From: CAZPAH01 sp964584495 | GTDB taxonomy: Bacteria > Krumholzibacteriota > Krumholzibacteriia > Krumholzibacteriales > Krumholzibacteriaceae | Assembly (NCBI GenBank): GCA_964584495.1 | Contig: CAZPAH010000004.1 | Location: forward strand, 1-55,375 | Length of the DNA: 55,375 nt | Direction of reading: 5' to 3' | In this document: one piece after another, positions 14,618-23,321 of the stretch | Position numbering within the stretch: position 1 is the stretch's first letter | Layout of the letters: each line of letters begins with the position of its first letter | Made by a program: the position numbers and the translations under genes | The notes under the pieces: generated by a model | Seen by the model: only the letters and a program-made list of their open reading frames with translations | What the model was told of the DNA's origin: nothing | The model's database searches: none

Positions 14618-16831
14618 ATGAAACCGGTCTATCTAGATTATAACGCCACCACCCCGGTCGCGCCGGAGGTGGCGGCCGAAATGCGGCCCTACCTTGAAGA
14701 GCTTTTCGGAAATCCATCCAGTTACCACTGGTACGGGATTCAGACCAAGCAGGCGGTCGGCAAGGCGCGTTCTAGGCTGGCTTCCCTGCTAGGCTGCCTT
14801 CCCGAGGAGATCGTATTCACGAGCGGCGGCAGCGAATCGAACAACCTGGCGATAAAGGGAGCGGCTTTCGCGCGGCGGGCGGAGGGGGATCACATAATAA
14901 CTTCCAGCATCGAGCATCCCGCAGTCTCGGAGGTGTGCCGTTATCTCGAAGGTGTCGGTTTCAGGGTGACCTATCTGCCGGTCGACGGCACCGGGCTTGT
15001 CTCGGTGGAGGATTTCATCGATTCGATCACGCCGCAGACGATACTGGCTACCGTGATGCACGCGAACAACGAGGTCGGAACGATCCAGCCGATCGCCGAA
15101 CTGGCCGCGGCGGCCGGGAAGAGAGGGATCACATTTCATACCGACGCCGCGCAGTCGGTAGGAAAGATAGAGGTCAAGGTAGGCGTCCTCGGCGTCGATC
15201 TGCTCTCCGTGGCGGCGCACAAGTTTTACGGCCCCAAGGGCGTGGGGGCGCTTTATATACGGGCGGGGACAAAGATCGAGAAGCTCGTTCATGGAGCCGA
15301 TCATGAGAGAAACTTGAGGGCCGGAACGGAGAATATACTCGAGATTGTAGGACTCGGCATGGCCGCCGGCATAGCCGAAAGGGACCTCGTCAAGAACAGT
15401 GCGCATATGGAAAAGATGCGGGACAGGCTTCAGCTGGGGCTGACCGGCCAAATTCCCGACCTCAAGATCAATGGAAACACGGAAAAGCGGCTTCCCAACA
15501 CGTTGAGCGTCAGCTTCCCGGGCATAGAGGCAAACACGCTTCTCGACGAAATAGGGGAAGAAGTGGCGGCATCGGCCGGCGCGGCCTGTCATACCGATTC
15601 GATAGACATCTCGGCCGTGCTCGAAGCGATGAAGGTGCCGGTAGGGGTGGCGATGGGGACCGTGCGGTTCTCCACGGGAAGGATGACCACGGCGGGCGAG
15701 ATCGACCGCGCGATCGAGGTCATAGTCCCGGCGGTGCGGAGGCTGCGGCCCGAGGGAGGCGCGGCCGTCGGGGAAGGGACGCCGGAAGAGGAGGTCAAGC
15801 TTACGCATTTCACCCATGGGCTCGGCTGCGCCTGCAAGCTGCGTCCCCAGGACCTTGAGAAGGTTCTCGAGGGGTTACCCGTGGCGGTCGATCCAAACGT
15901 CCTCATAGGAAAGGACACTTGCGACGATGCGGCCGTGTACAGGCTGGACGATGAGAAGGCGATCGTCCAGACCGTCGATTTCTTCACCCCGATAGTCGAT
16001 GACCCGTTCAGTTTCGGAGCGATCGCGGCGGCCAATTCGTTGAGCGATATATACGCGATGGGGGCGAAGCCTCTATTCGGCCTCAATATCGTGGGATTCC
16101 CTCCCAAGAGGCTTCCAATGAGCGTTCTGCGAAGGATTCTCGATGGGGCGATGGCAAAGGCCGACGAGGCGGGGATCTCGATAATCGGCGGGCACACGAT
16201 AGAGGATACCGAGCCTAAGTACGGCCTCGTGGTGACCGGCATAGCGAAACCGGGCGAGATCCTTTCCAACTCGGGGGCCCGGCCCGGCGATTCGATTATA
16301 CTGACCAAACCGCTGGGCACCGGGATCATCGCCACCGCGATGAAAAGGGGGATCGCGCCAAGGGCCGTCGAAGAGGCGGCAGTCGCCGTCATGAGCGGGC
16401 TGAATCTCGGGGCGGCGGAAGCGATGAACGGTTTCAATGTCGATTCTTGCACCGATGTCACGGGCTTCGGTCTTATGGGCCACCTCAGGGAGATGACGAG
16501 GGGAAGTGGGGTCGACGCGGTAATATGGAACGGCCGTGTCCCGGTGATCGAGGGCGTGAAAGAGCTGGTGCTGGCCGGTTCGGTGCCGGGAGGAACGGTC
16601 AACAATATGGATTTCGTGGAGAAGGATACCGATTGGGACGCGGCGGTATCGAGAACCGACCGGGTGATCCTCTGCGACGCGCAGACCTCGGGGGGACTTC
16701 TTATAGCGCTGCCGGAATCAGAAGGGGTCAGGTTGCTGGACACCCTCCTCACCCGCGGCATTGGGGCCGCGATCATCGGAAGGTTCGAGAACGAGGGAAG
16801 CGGCAGGATAAAGGTTTTACAGGGAAAGTGA
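14618..16831 (+). CDS. selD: Fusion of a selenocysteine lyase/cysteine desulfurase-like domain with selenide, water dikinase (SelD)
   Basis: This is a 737-residue two-domain enzyme. Residues 1-378 are a class V aminotransferase-fold NifS/SCLY protein: LDYNATTPV (6-14), His100 in IEHPAVS, Asp176 in HTDAAQS, PLP lysine Lys202 in AAHKFYGPKG, and Cys324 in GAACHTD. The GAACH(S/T)D context resembles mammalian selenocysteine lyase more than IscS. After a linker (379-393), residues 394-737 are SelD: GLGCACK with Cys404 and Cys406, TVDFFTPIVDDPF, AAANSLSDIYAMG, GGHTIEDTEP and DVTGFGLMGHL. SelD makes selenophosphate from selenide and ATP, and the lyase domain could hand over selenium directly. No selA, selB or mnmH is nearby. 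Confidence 0.92.
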   Translation: MKPVYLDYNATTPVAPEVAAEMRPYLEELFGNPSSYHWYGIQTKQAVGKARSRLASLLGCLPEEIVFTSGGSESNNLAIKGAAFARRAEGDHIITSSIEHPAVSEVCRYLEGVGFRVTYLPVDGTGLVSVEDFIDSITPQTILATVMHANNEVGTIQPIAELAAAAGKRGITFHTDAAQSVGKIEVKVGVLGVDLLSVAAHKFYGPKGVGALYIRAGTKIEKLVHGADHERNLRAGTENILEIVGLGMAAGIAERDLVKNSAHMEKMRDRLQLGLTGQIPDLKINGNTEKRLPNTLSVSFPGIEANTLLDEIGEEVAASAGAACHTDSIDISAVLEAMKVPVGVAMGTVRFSTGRMTTAGEIDRAIEVIVPAVRRLRPEGGAAVGEGTPEEEVKLTHFTHGLGCACKLRPQDLEKVLEGLPVAVDPNVLIGKDTCDDAAVYRLDDEKAIVQTVDFFTPIVDDPFSFGAIAAANSLSDIYAMGAKPLFGLNIVGFPPKRLPMSVLRRILDGAMAKADEAGISIIGGHTIEDTEPKYGLVVTGIAKPGEILSNSGARPGDSIILTKPLGTGIIATAMKRGIAPRAVEEAAVAVMSGLNLGAAEAMNGFNVDSCTDVTGFGLMGHLREMTRGSGVDAVIWNGRVPVIEGVKELVLAGSVPGGTVNNMDFVEKDTDWDAAVSRTDRVILCDAQTSGGLLIALPESEGVRLLDTLLTRGIGAAIIGRFENEGSGRIKVLQGK

Positions 16832-16855
16832 TTTTCCGACCGCCGGGGAGCGCCG

Positions 16856-17827
16856 ATGAAGAAACTTGGGAAAAAGATTTTTATCGAGTATTTTTTTATA
16901 ACGTTGGGAGCGTTCGTCATGTCTGTCGGCGTCGCCGTTTTCCTTGTCGACGCGAAGGTGGTTCCGGGGGGCGTGACGGGGCTTTCGATGGCGATCCACT
17001 ATCTCTCCGGCGGCAGGCTGCCCGTGGGGATCATGATGTGGGTTTTAAATCTGCCCCTCTTCATCTGGGGCGTTATCGAGCTCGGAAAATCCTTCGGGTT
17101 CAGAACATTCTGGGGTTTTTCGGTCAATGCGTTCTGCATCGATTTTCTCCGGGGGGACATAGTCGGCTCGATACGGCTGCAGGACACAAAGACCGTAAGA
17201 TATCTACTGGAGAACGATTTCTTCTTTCTCATCCTTCTTGGGGCACTCTTTCTCGGGATCGGCCTCGGAATCATCTTCAAGTTCAAGGGAACTACGGCGG
17301 GAAGCGATATCGTCGCGGCGATCGCTAGAAAGAGATGGAGGGTAAAACCGGGCATTTCGATAATCGTCACCGATTTCTTCGTGATATGCCTTGCGGGGGT
17401 TGTAATACAGGTCAAGGGCTTGTCCCCCGAGAAGCCCGTGCTGCTCCTGATGCTTTATTCGTTTCTCCTCCTCGTCGTCTCCTCCCAATTGATAGATGTG
17501 GTGATATTCGGTTTCGACTACGCCAAATCGGCATGCATCATTTCGGACAGGCACGCCGAGATCGCCGACAGGATTGTCCACCTGATGGGACGGGGAGCTA
17601 CCGCCTTCCACGGGAAGGGTCTTTACAGCGGCGTCGAACGGGATATCATCTTCACCGTCGTTTCGAGGAGGGAGATCTACAGGCTGGTGGACATGGTCAA
17701 GGAGATCGATCCGGACGCTTTCGTGATCATCAACAGGGTACACGAGGTGCTCGGCGAGGGTTTCATGGCGAGGGGCGAGGTCGATCTCGACAGGCTGAAG
17801 TTTCCAAAAATCCGGCCCGAAGGCTGA
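16856..17827 (+). CDS. YitT family membrane protein (DUF161/DUF2179)
   Basis: A 323-residue protein with six N-terminal membrane segments (residues 12-190) carrying the family landmarks DAKVVPGGVTGLSMAIHYLSGG, SFGFRTFWGFS, and TTAGSDIVAAIARKR. They are followed by a soluble DUF2179 domain (about 225-315) with SACIISDRHAEIADRIVHLMGRGATAFHGKGLYSG and IYRLVDMVKEIDPDAFVIINRVHEVLG. YitT proteins are widespread and uncharacterised, with ligand sensing or transport proposed. The gene begins 24 bases after the SelD fusion on the same strand, so a shared transcript is likely. A selenium connection is speculative. Confidence 0.88.
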   Translation: MKKLGKKIFIEYFFITLGAFVMSVGVAVFLVDAKVVPGGVTGLSMAIHYLSGGRLPVGIMMWVLNLPLFIWGVIELGKSFGFRTFWGFSVNAFCIDFLRGDIVGSIRLQDTKTVRYLLENDFFFLILLGALFLGIGLGIIFKFKGTTAGSDIVAAIARKRWRVKPGISIIVTDFFVICLAGVVIQVKGLSPEKPVLLLMLYSFLLLVVSSQLIDVVIFGFDYAKSACIISDRHAEIADRIVHLMGRGATAFHGKGLYSGVERDIIFTVVSRREIYRLVDMVKEIDPDAFVIINRVHEVLGEGFMARGEVDLDRLKFPKIRPEG

Positions 17828-17874
17828 CATCGCAGTTTATTGTCATAGCCATGAAACGGAGAATGGGGATACCG

Positions 17875-18357
17875 ATGAGCGGTTACCACATGAAACGCGT
17901 CGACAGAACGATCGGGGAGGCGAAGACCATCCGGGATATTCTTGCCCGGCGCAGGCTGGCGACGATCGCCCTATGCCGGGAAGGGGAGCCGTACATAGTA
18001 ACGATGAATTACGGTTATGACGAAGAGGGAAACGCGCTGTATTTTCACTGCGCCGCAGAGGGGCTCAAGCTCGATTTTATCGCAGCCAACCCGAGCGCTT
18101 GCGTTTCGATCGTCGAGGATCTCGGTTACGTGGAGGGAAAATGCGACCACAGGTACCGGTCCATCGTGATAAGGGGGAAGGCATCGCTCGTCGGGGAGCT
18201 CGAGGAAAAGAAGCGTGGAATCAACGTGCTCATGGAACACCAGGAAAGCGATCCGGACCCGGTGAGACAAAGGAACTTCCGGAGCGATGCCGATTACGGC
18301 GGCTTCGAGATAATCAGGATCGATATCGGCGAGGTTACGGGAAAAGAGAGTGTTTGA
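17875..18357 (+). CDS. PNPOx-like/NimA-type flavin-binding protein
   Basis: A 160-residue split-barrel protein of the pyridoxamine-phosphate-oxidase clan. Elements: AKTIRDILARRRLATIALCREGEPYIVTMNYGYDEEGNALYFHCAAEGLKLDFIAANPSA, with the GLKLDFI helix expected to bind the flavin phosphate, then YRSIVIRGKASLV. The layout matches NimA-related proteins annotated as nitroimidazole reductases; resistance activity cannot be inferred here. The ATG at 17875 is preferred because GGGGAT lies upstream; ATGs at 17851, 17863 and 17890 are alternatives. It follows yitT by 47 bases. It is only distantly like the 6216 protein. Confidence 0.78.
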   Translation: MSGYHMKRVDRTIGEAKTIRDILARRRLATIALCREGEPYIVTMNYGYDEEGNALYFHCAAEGLKLDFIAANPSACVSIVEDLGYVEGKCDHRYRSIVIRGKASLVGELEEKKRGINVLMEHQESDPDPVRQRNFRSDADYGGFEIIRIDIGEVTGKESV

Positions 18358-18434
18358 CGATGCCGGCGGGAATATGACGTGGTACGGTCGGGCCACCGGA
18401 TTCGGTAACGATAAAAACGGGAGGTAGATAACAG

Positions 18435-19631
18435 ATGAAAAAACTGTCGGGACTCACCGAGCGAGCCTTTCTCAATATTGCCTTGGCGGCCGCGCTGGCG
18501 GCCGCAGCCGCTTTCGCCGCCTGCGAAAGGAAAGAAGCGCCACCTGCACCGGGAAGGGGGGAAGAGAGGGTATCGGATGAAACCTTTCCGGTCCCTTCGA
18601 TAGAGTTTCTACCGGAACGTTATGTCTGCCGGAGGACCCTCGAACCGATCGATGTGGACGGGAAGTTGGACGAAGAATCGTGGGATAAGACTTTGTGGAC
18701 CTCCGATTTCGTGAATATAACCGGCATGGGCGCTACGCCGCCCGACAGGACCCATCTGAAAATGCTGTGGGATCAAGACTATCTCTATATAGGAGCGGAG
18801 ATATTCGAGCCCGATATCTGGGGGAATATGACCGGGCGCGACGCGGAGATTCATCTCGAGAACGACTTCGAGATCTTCATCGATCCCAACGGCGATTCGC
18901 ACGAGTACTACGAAATCGATGTGAACGCCCTCGGGACCGTGTCGGATCTTTTCATGGTAAGACCTTACCGTGACGGCGGCCCCGCGATCCGTTCATGGGA
19001 TATCCGGGGGCTCTTGCTGAAGGTGGATGCCGGGGGAACCGTCAACAGGCCGGGAGATACCGACACGGGCTGGACCTTCGAGGCAGCTATACCCTGGACG
19101 GTTCTTGCCGAGGGCGCCCACAGGAAGGTTCCTCCCGATGAGGGCGAGATATGGAGATTCAACTTCTGCCGCACCGAATGGCCGCTCGATGTCGAGGACG
19201 GAAAATATCTGAAAAAGACCGAATTTGAGACGGGCCAACCGATGAAGGAGATTATATCCAGCTGGTCGCCGCAGGGGATAGAGGACATGCACTACCCGGA
19301 GATGTGGGGATTCGTTATTTTCACGCATGCCGACCGGTACTACGCCGGCGGGCCTCCGACACCGGGGATGGAGGAAAAGGCGCAGTGGGCGATGAGAAGG
19401 CTCTATTATAGCGAGAAGACCCATTTTCTACAGTACGGCACCTACTCCCGCGATATCGGAGTGCTGGGCATGTCCGGCGAGGACGTGTACGGGTTCAGCT
19501 GGCCGCCGCGGATAGATACGACGGGCGATATGTTCGAAGCCGTCCTGGAGTCGGACGATGGAAGCATGAGGATTACGATCACAAATGACGGGAAGCTCGT
19601 TACCACCGTGACGGACAATCATTCGCAGTAA
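18435..19631 (+). CDS. Lipoprotein with a CBM9-like carbohydrate-binding domain
   Basis: A 398-residue protein with a long hydrophobic signal ending in AAAFAAC (lipobox, Cys near residue 32), so it is likely a lipoprotein. Residues 65-290 match the family-9 carbohydrate-binding-like pattern of xylan-active enzymes: PIDVDGKLDEESWDKTLWTSDFVNI, LKMLWDQDYLYIGAEIFEPDIWG, HLENDFEIFIDPNGDSHEYYEIDVNALG, FEAAIPWTVLAEG, and WRFNFCRTEWP. No glycosidase domain follows; the last 100 residues are unassigned. A role in binding glycans at the cell surface is inferred. Its stop overlaps the convergent peptidase T gene by 13 bases. Confidence 0.82.
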   Translation: MKKLSGLTERAFLNIALAAALAAAAAFAACERKEAPPAPGRGEERVSDETFPVPSIEFLPERYVCRRTLEPIDVDGKLDEESWDKTLWTSDFVNITGMGATPPDRTHLKMLWDQDYLYIGAEIFEPDIWGNMTGRDAEIHLENDFEIFIDPNGDSHEYYEIDVNALGTVSDLFMVRPYRDGGPAIRSWDIRGLLLKVDAGGTVNRPGDTDTGWTFEAAIPWTVLAEGAHRKVPPDEGEIWRFNFCRTEWPLDVEDGKYLKKTEFETGQPMKEIISSWSPQGIEDMHYPEMWGFVIFTHADRYYAGGPPTPGMEEKAQWAMRRLYYSEKTHFLQYGTYSRDIGVLGMSGEDVYGFSWPPRIDTTGDMFEAVLESDDGSMRITITNDGKLVTTVTDNHSQ

Positions 19632-20842
19632 AGCCGGATGATCCCGAGGATGACCTCCACGGCTTTCTCCATCGAAGCGGTCGGGATATACTCGTACTTG
19701 CCGTGGTAGTTGTGGCCCCCGGTAAATAGGTTGGGAGTAGGAAGTCCCATGTGGGATAGGTTGGCCCCGTCGGTGCCTCCCCTAATCGGCTTGATCTTCG
19801 GTTCGATGCCGGCTTCCTTTATCGCCTGTTCCGCCTTATCGACGACAAACATGACCGGTTCTATCTTTTCCCGCATGTTGAAATACTGATCTATAAGCTC
19901 GAGGTCGACGAGCTTCTTTCCGTGCTTGTGATTGAGAAACTCCACGATCTTCTCCATCAGTTTCTTCCTCGCCTCGAACTTGTTCCTGTCATGGTCCCTG
20001 ATAAGGTACTGCATCGCCGTATTCTCGACGTCGCCGCTCATCTTGATCAGGTGGAAGAAACCCTCGTACTTCTCTGTATAGAAAGGAGTCTCGTTTACCG
20101 GCAGAAGGGAGTTAAGCTCCATCGCTACGATCATCGAGTTGATCATCTGGTTCTTCGCGGTTCCCGGATGGACGTTCCTTCCCGTTATTTTTATAACGGC
20201 CTTGGCGGCGTTGAAATTCTCGTATTCGAGCTCTCCGATCTCTCCGCCGTCGAGCGTATAGGCCACATCGGCCCCGAACCTCGCGAGATCGAAGTGGTCC
20301 GTCCCGCGGCCGATCTCCTCGTCGGGAGTGAATGCGATCTTGATAGTTCCGTGCTCGATTTCCGGGTTGTCGACCAGGTGTTGTATCGCCGTCATGATTT
20401 CCGCTATCCCGGCCTTGTCGTCGGCGCCGAGAAGTGTGGTGCCGTCGGTGGTTATAAGGGTCTGTCCCACGTACTTGTTCAGTTCGGGAAAATCCGAGGG
20501 GGAAAGGACTACATTGAGAGCTGCGTCCAAAACGATATCCTTACCGTCGTAGTTTTCAACGAACCGGGCATTGACGCCTTCACCGGATATTTCGGGGCTG
20601 GTATCCATATGCGCTATCAGGCCTACGGTCGGAACCTTCCTGTCGACGTTGGAGGGAAAGGACGCCATCACGTATCCGTTCTCGTCGAGCGAAATGTCCT
20701 CGAGACCGAGCTCTTCCAGTTCTCCCACCAGTTTTCTGGCGAGATCGAGCTGTTTCGCCGTGCTGGGACTGGTCTTGGAATTCTCGTCGGAGCTCGTGTC
20801 TATCCTGCTGTACTCGATGAATTTTTTTACGACGTCCGTCAT
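19619..20842 (-). CDS. pepT: Peptidase T (tripeptide aminopeptidase)
   Basis: A 407-residue M20-family peptidase from the ATG at 20842, which matches the usual PepT length. In-frame upstream starts at 20896 and 20947 would add a basic extension. Metal-site motifs: GLIAHMDTSPE with His78 and Asp80, GADDKAGIAEIM with the bridging Asp, AFTPDEEIGRGTDHF with the catalytic Glu pair, YTLDGGEIGELEYENFNAA, and the C-terminal IRGGTDGANLSHMGLPTPNLFTGGHNYHGKYE. PepT is a cytosolic dizinc enzyme that removes the N-terminal residue from tripeptides. Confidence 0.93.
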   Translation of the reverse strand: MTDVVKKFIEYSRIDTSSDENSKTSPSTAKQLDLARKLVGELEELGLEDISLDENGYVMASFPSNVDRKVPTVGLIAHMDTSPEISGEGVNARFVENYDGKDIVLDAALNVVLSPSDFPELNKYVGQTLITTDGTTLLGADDKAGIAEIMTAIQHLVDNPEIEHGTIKIAFTPDEEIGRGTDHFDLARFGADVAYTLDGGEIGELEYENFNAAKAVIKITGRNVHPGTAKNQMINSMIVAMELNSLLPVNETPFYTEKYEGFFHLIKMSGDVENTAMQYLIRDHDRNKFEARKKLMEKIVEFLNHKHGKKLVDLELIDQYFNMREKIEPVMFVVDKAEQAIKEAGIEPKIKPIRGGTDGANLSHMGLPTPNLFTGGHNYHGKYEYIPTASMEKAVEVILGIIRLYCE

Positions 20843-20918
20843 TCTGCTCGCCTGCCTTTCATAATCCCCCTCAATGCGGCCTTTCCTCCGGGACATCGCC
20901 CGCCGGGCCTGTTGTCTA

Positions 20919-20947
20919 TTAATAGTAAAATCGCGCCGATTCTTCAA
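20919..20947 (-). promoter_or_regulatory. Promoter of pepT
   Basis: On the minus strand TTGAAG (20942-20947), a 17-base spacer and TATTAA (20919-20924) give a fair sigma70 promoter about 80 bases upstream of the pepT start at 20842. Confidence 0.45.
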
Positions 20948-20963
20948 CAGCTATTATGGCGAC

Positions 20964-20969
20964 TATAAT
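20964..20969 (+). promoter_or_regulatory. TATAAT -10 box for the YigZ cluster
   Basis: A perfect TATAAT lies 67 bases before the YigZ ATG, on the opposite strand to the pepT promoter. No good -35 box is seen at 16-18 bases, so it may need an activator or be weak. Confidence 0.35.
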
Positions 20970-20990
20970 CATGTTTAAGTTATTCCGGCG

Positions 20991-21006
20991 AGGGAGTATA
21001 CTCCCT
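20991..21006 (+). repeat. Perfect 16-bp palindrome in the yigZ leader
   Basis: AGGGAGTATACTCCCT is a perfect palindrome located about 20 bases downstream of the TATAAT box and 29 bases before the chosen YigZ start. Position and symmetry suit a repressor operator or a short hairpin in the leader. Confidence 0.5.
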
Positions 21007-21035
21007 TGGAGCATTTCCGCCAGGAAGGCATCGAT

Positions 21036-21644
21036 ATGGACTGCGATATCTACATTCCGGCGGGAGAGAGCCGCTGCGAGATCACGGTTAAGAACTCCCG
21101 CTTTATCGGGCACGCCTCGAGCGTTACTACCCCCGAGGAGGCGAGGAGAAGGATTTCCGAGGAACGCCTTGAAAATCCGGGTTGCACGCATGTGGTTTTC
21201 GCTTTTATTGTCGGGGGCAGGAACTCCGAGGTGGCCGGGATGAGCGATGACGGCGAACCGAAAGGCACTGCGGGAAGACCGGTCATGGAAGTGCTGAAGG
21301 GTAAAAGGGTGAGGAGGGTCCTTGTGACCGTGACCCGTTTCTTCGGAGGGACGAAACTGGGAACAGGAGGGCTGGTCAAGGCCTACTCGGAATGCGCGCG
21401 GAAGGTCCTGGAAGCCCTCCCGGTGGAGAAGCTGGTGGAGAGGGTCGGTTTCACGATGCAGCTTCCATACAACCTTCACGATAAGGTGAAGGCGGCCGTT
21501 CTCGGCGCGGGAGGCCGGATAGACACCGAGGATTTCGGCGATTCCGTCCTGCTGGAGGGAGACATCCCGGAAGAGGCGTATGGGGGCTGCCGGAAGGATA
21601 TAGAGGATATAACCAGGGGAACGGTCTTATTTCGGAAAAGGTAG
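21036..21644 (+). CDS. yigZ: YigZ/IMPACT family (UPF0029) protein
   Basis: A 202-residue protein. The ATG at 21036 is favoured by an AGGAAGG 7 bases upstream over a TTG at 21006, which lies inside the palindrome. The IMPACT N-terminal domain is clear: EITVKNSRFIGHASSVTTPEEA, THVVFAFIVGG, MSDDGEPKGTAGRPVMEVL, VLVTVTRFFGGTKLGTGGLVKAYSECA. This is followed by the UPF0029 C-terminal domain (about 135-200). In eukaryotes the homologue modulates GCN2; in bacteria the function is unsettled. It is the first gene of a compact cluster with rhomboid, patatin-like and carbonic anhydrase genes. Confidence 0.9.
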   Translation: MDCDIYIPAGESRCEITVKNSRFIGHASSVTTPEEARRRISEERLENPGCTHVVFAFIVGGRNSEVAGMSDDGEPKGTAGRPVMEVLKGKRVRRVLVTVTRFFGGTKLGTGGLVKAYSECARKVLEALPVEKLVERVGFTMQLPYNLHDKVKAAVLGAGGRIDTEDFGDSVLLEGDIPEEAYGGCRKDIEDITRGTVLFRKR

Positions 21645-21647
21645 CTG

Positions 21648-22316
21648 ATGGATCAAGCCGTAGAGACATTTACGATACTGCTGATGGTCGCGAACGGCAT
21701 CTTCTCGTGGAAGGGGTTCAATGACAGGAGCTTCTACGAGAGCAACGTTTTTGACGTAGGGCGTATCCTTCACGGCGATATCAAGAGGATCGTCAGCTCG
21801 GCGTTCCTGCATGCGAATATCGCGCACCTGGTTTTCAACATGCTGGCCCTCTACTCGTTCAGCATCGGGATAGGGAAGGTCTTCGGTTTCACCGACTATC
21901 TGCTGATCTATTTCGGCTCCCTTCTCGCCGGAAATATCCTCGCGCTGGTCATTCACAGGAACGATCCCGGCTACCGGGCTGTGGGGGCGTCGGGGGCGGT
22001 GAGCGGCGTGATTTTTTCCAGCATCGTGATGTTCCCGGGCGGATCGATAGCATTCCTGTTTCTCCCGTTCGCGATCCCCTCGTACCTTTTCGGGATACTG
22101 TTCGTGCTGATATCGATATATGGAATAAGGACGAGACTGGGGAATATAGGGCATGAGGCGCATCTCGGCGGGGCGATCGCGGGGGTTCTCATTACGATTG
22201 CCCTCGAGCCGGCTCTGGCGCGCATGCATCCCTTGCTGATAACGGGGCTTCTATTACCCACGACGGTTTTTCTCGTGCTGATGGTCTACAGGCCCGATCT
22301 GCTTAGGATCAGGTAG
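21648..22316 (+). CDS. Rhomboid-family intramembrane serine protease
   Basis: A 222-residue membrane protein with six helices. The His-bearing helix 2 reads SSAFLHANIAHLVFNMLALY (His55, His60), the nucleophile Ser115 sits in GASGAVSG, and the partner His172 in GHEAHLGGAIAG. All elements for catalysis within the membrane are present. Rhomboids cut transmembrane segments of substrate proteins; the substrate here is unknown. The gene starts 3 bases after yigZ ends and is followed after 18 bases by the patatin-like gene. Confidence 0.93.
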   Translation: MDQAVETFTILLMVANGIFSWKGFNDRSFYESNVFDVGRILHGDIKRIVSSAFLHANIAHLVFNMLALYSFSIGIGKVFGFTDYLLIYFGSLLAGNILALVIHRNDPGYRAVGASGAVSGVIFSSIVMFPGGSIAFLFLPFAIPSYLFGILFVLISIYGIRTRLGNIGHEAHLGGAIAGVLITIALEPALARMHPLLITGLLLPTTVFLVLMVYRPDLLRIR

Positions 22317-22334
22317 ACGGAGGTTGGAGAATAG

Positions 22335-23240
22335 ATGGCAAAAAAGATTGGACTGGCGCTCGGCTCGGGGGGCGCCCGCGGACTTAGCGAGATCGGTGTG
22401 ATGCTCTGGCTGAAGGAGCGGGGGATCGATATTTTCTGCATCTCGGGGACATCCTTCGGAGCGATCCTCGGAGGCGCCCTGGCATCGGGGTATACGCCAG
22501 AATATCTGAGGGATGAGGCGGACAAGATCAAGTTGATCGACGTGATCAAGTACTTGAAGCTCTCCTTCAGCGGCAAGAGCGTGCTGGACTGGCACAAGGT
22601 CGGCGACTTTCTGAGGGAGAGATTCGGCGATAGAAAGATCGAGAATCTTAACATGCCGTTCGCATGCGTGGCATCGGATATCGATTCGGGCCAGGAATTC
22701 GTCTTTAAGGAGGGCGATCTAGTCCAGGCCGTCAGCGCGTCGGCTTCGATCCCGGGGATCTTTCCACCTGTCGAGGTCGGAGGGAGACACCTGGTCGATG
22801 GAGAGCTGGTGAACCCGGTTCCCCTCGATATCGCCCTCGAGCTGGGGGCCGACCTAGTGATAGGGGTGAACGCTTGCAGGTCGGTCTTCACCGAACGGAT
22901 ACATCACGATCCGGGCAGGAAATCGGTCGTTGAAAAGGTCGACGGATGGGTCAGGGAGAGTGTCGAGAAGAATCCTTTCAAGCACATATACGGCTTGTCC
23001 TATAAAGGTGCGGGGAAAGAGGGGATATCCTCCGATAAGAGACGGAGGAATATCATCGATGTCATTTCCGACAGCCTCGCCATCGTTTCATCGAGGATGC
23101 TGTCCTTCGAAAGACTGAAGTCGGGACCGCATTTCATGATCAGGCCGGAGGTGGGCTCATACCAGGATTTCGAATTCGACAAGGCCGAGGAGATCATTAA
23201 TATCGGATACGAGGAGACCGAGAGGAAGGGGAGGAATTGA
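22335..23240 (+). CDS. Patatin-like phospholipase (RssA/NTE type)
   Basis: A 301-residue protein. The oxyanion-hole motif GSGGARG is at 10-16, nucleophile Ser40 in GTSFG, and catalytic Asp155 in HLVDGELVNP, forming the patatin Ser-Asp dyad. Between them SASASIPGIFPPVEVGG is characteristic. The C-terminal 90 residues are variable. Such proteins hydrolyse acyl esters of membrane lipids; some act in cell-envelope turnover. Being next to a rhomboid protease in one transcription unit suggests an envelope-associated role. Confidence 0.9.
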   Translation: MAKKIGLALGSGGARGLSEIGVMLWLKERGIDIFCISGTSFGAILGGALASGYTPEYLRDEADKIKLIDVIKYLKLSFSGKSVLDWHKVGDFLRERFGDRKIENLNMPFACVASDIDSGQEFVFKEGDLVQAVSASASIPGIFPPVEVGGRHLVDGELVNPVPLDIALELGADLVIGVNACRSVFTERIHHDPGRKSVVEKVDGWVRESVEKNPFKHIYGLSYKGAGKEGISSDKRRRNIIDVISDSLAIVSSRMLSFERLKSGPHFMIRPEVGSYQDFEFDKAEEIINIGYEETERKGRN

Positions 23241-23321
23241 TGCGGTTCCTGGGAGTATGAGGTTCGACCGGCCGGCTTCGATTGCCCGGACCGGAGGAGA
23301 GGAGTGAATAGAATATAGCTT

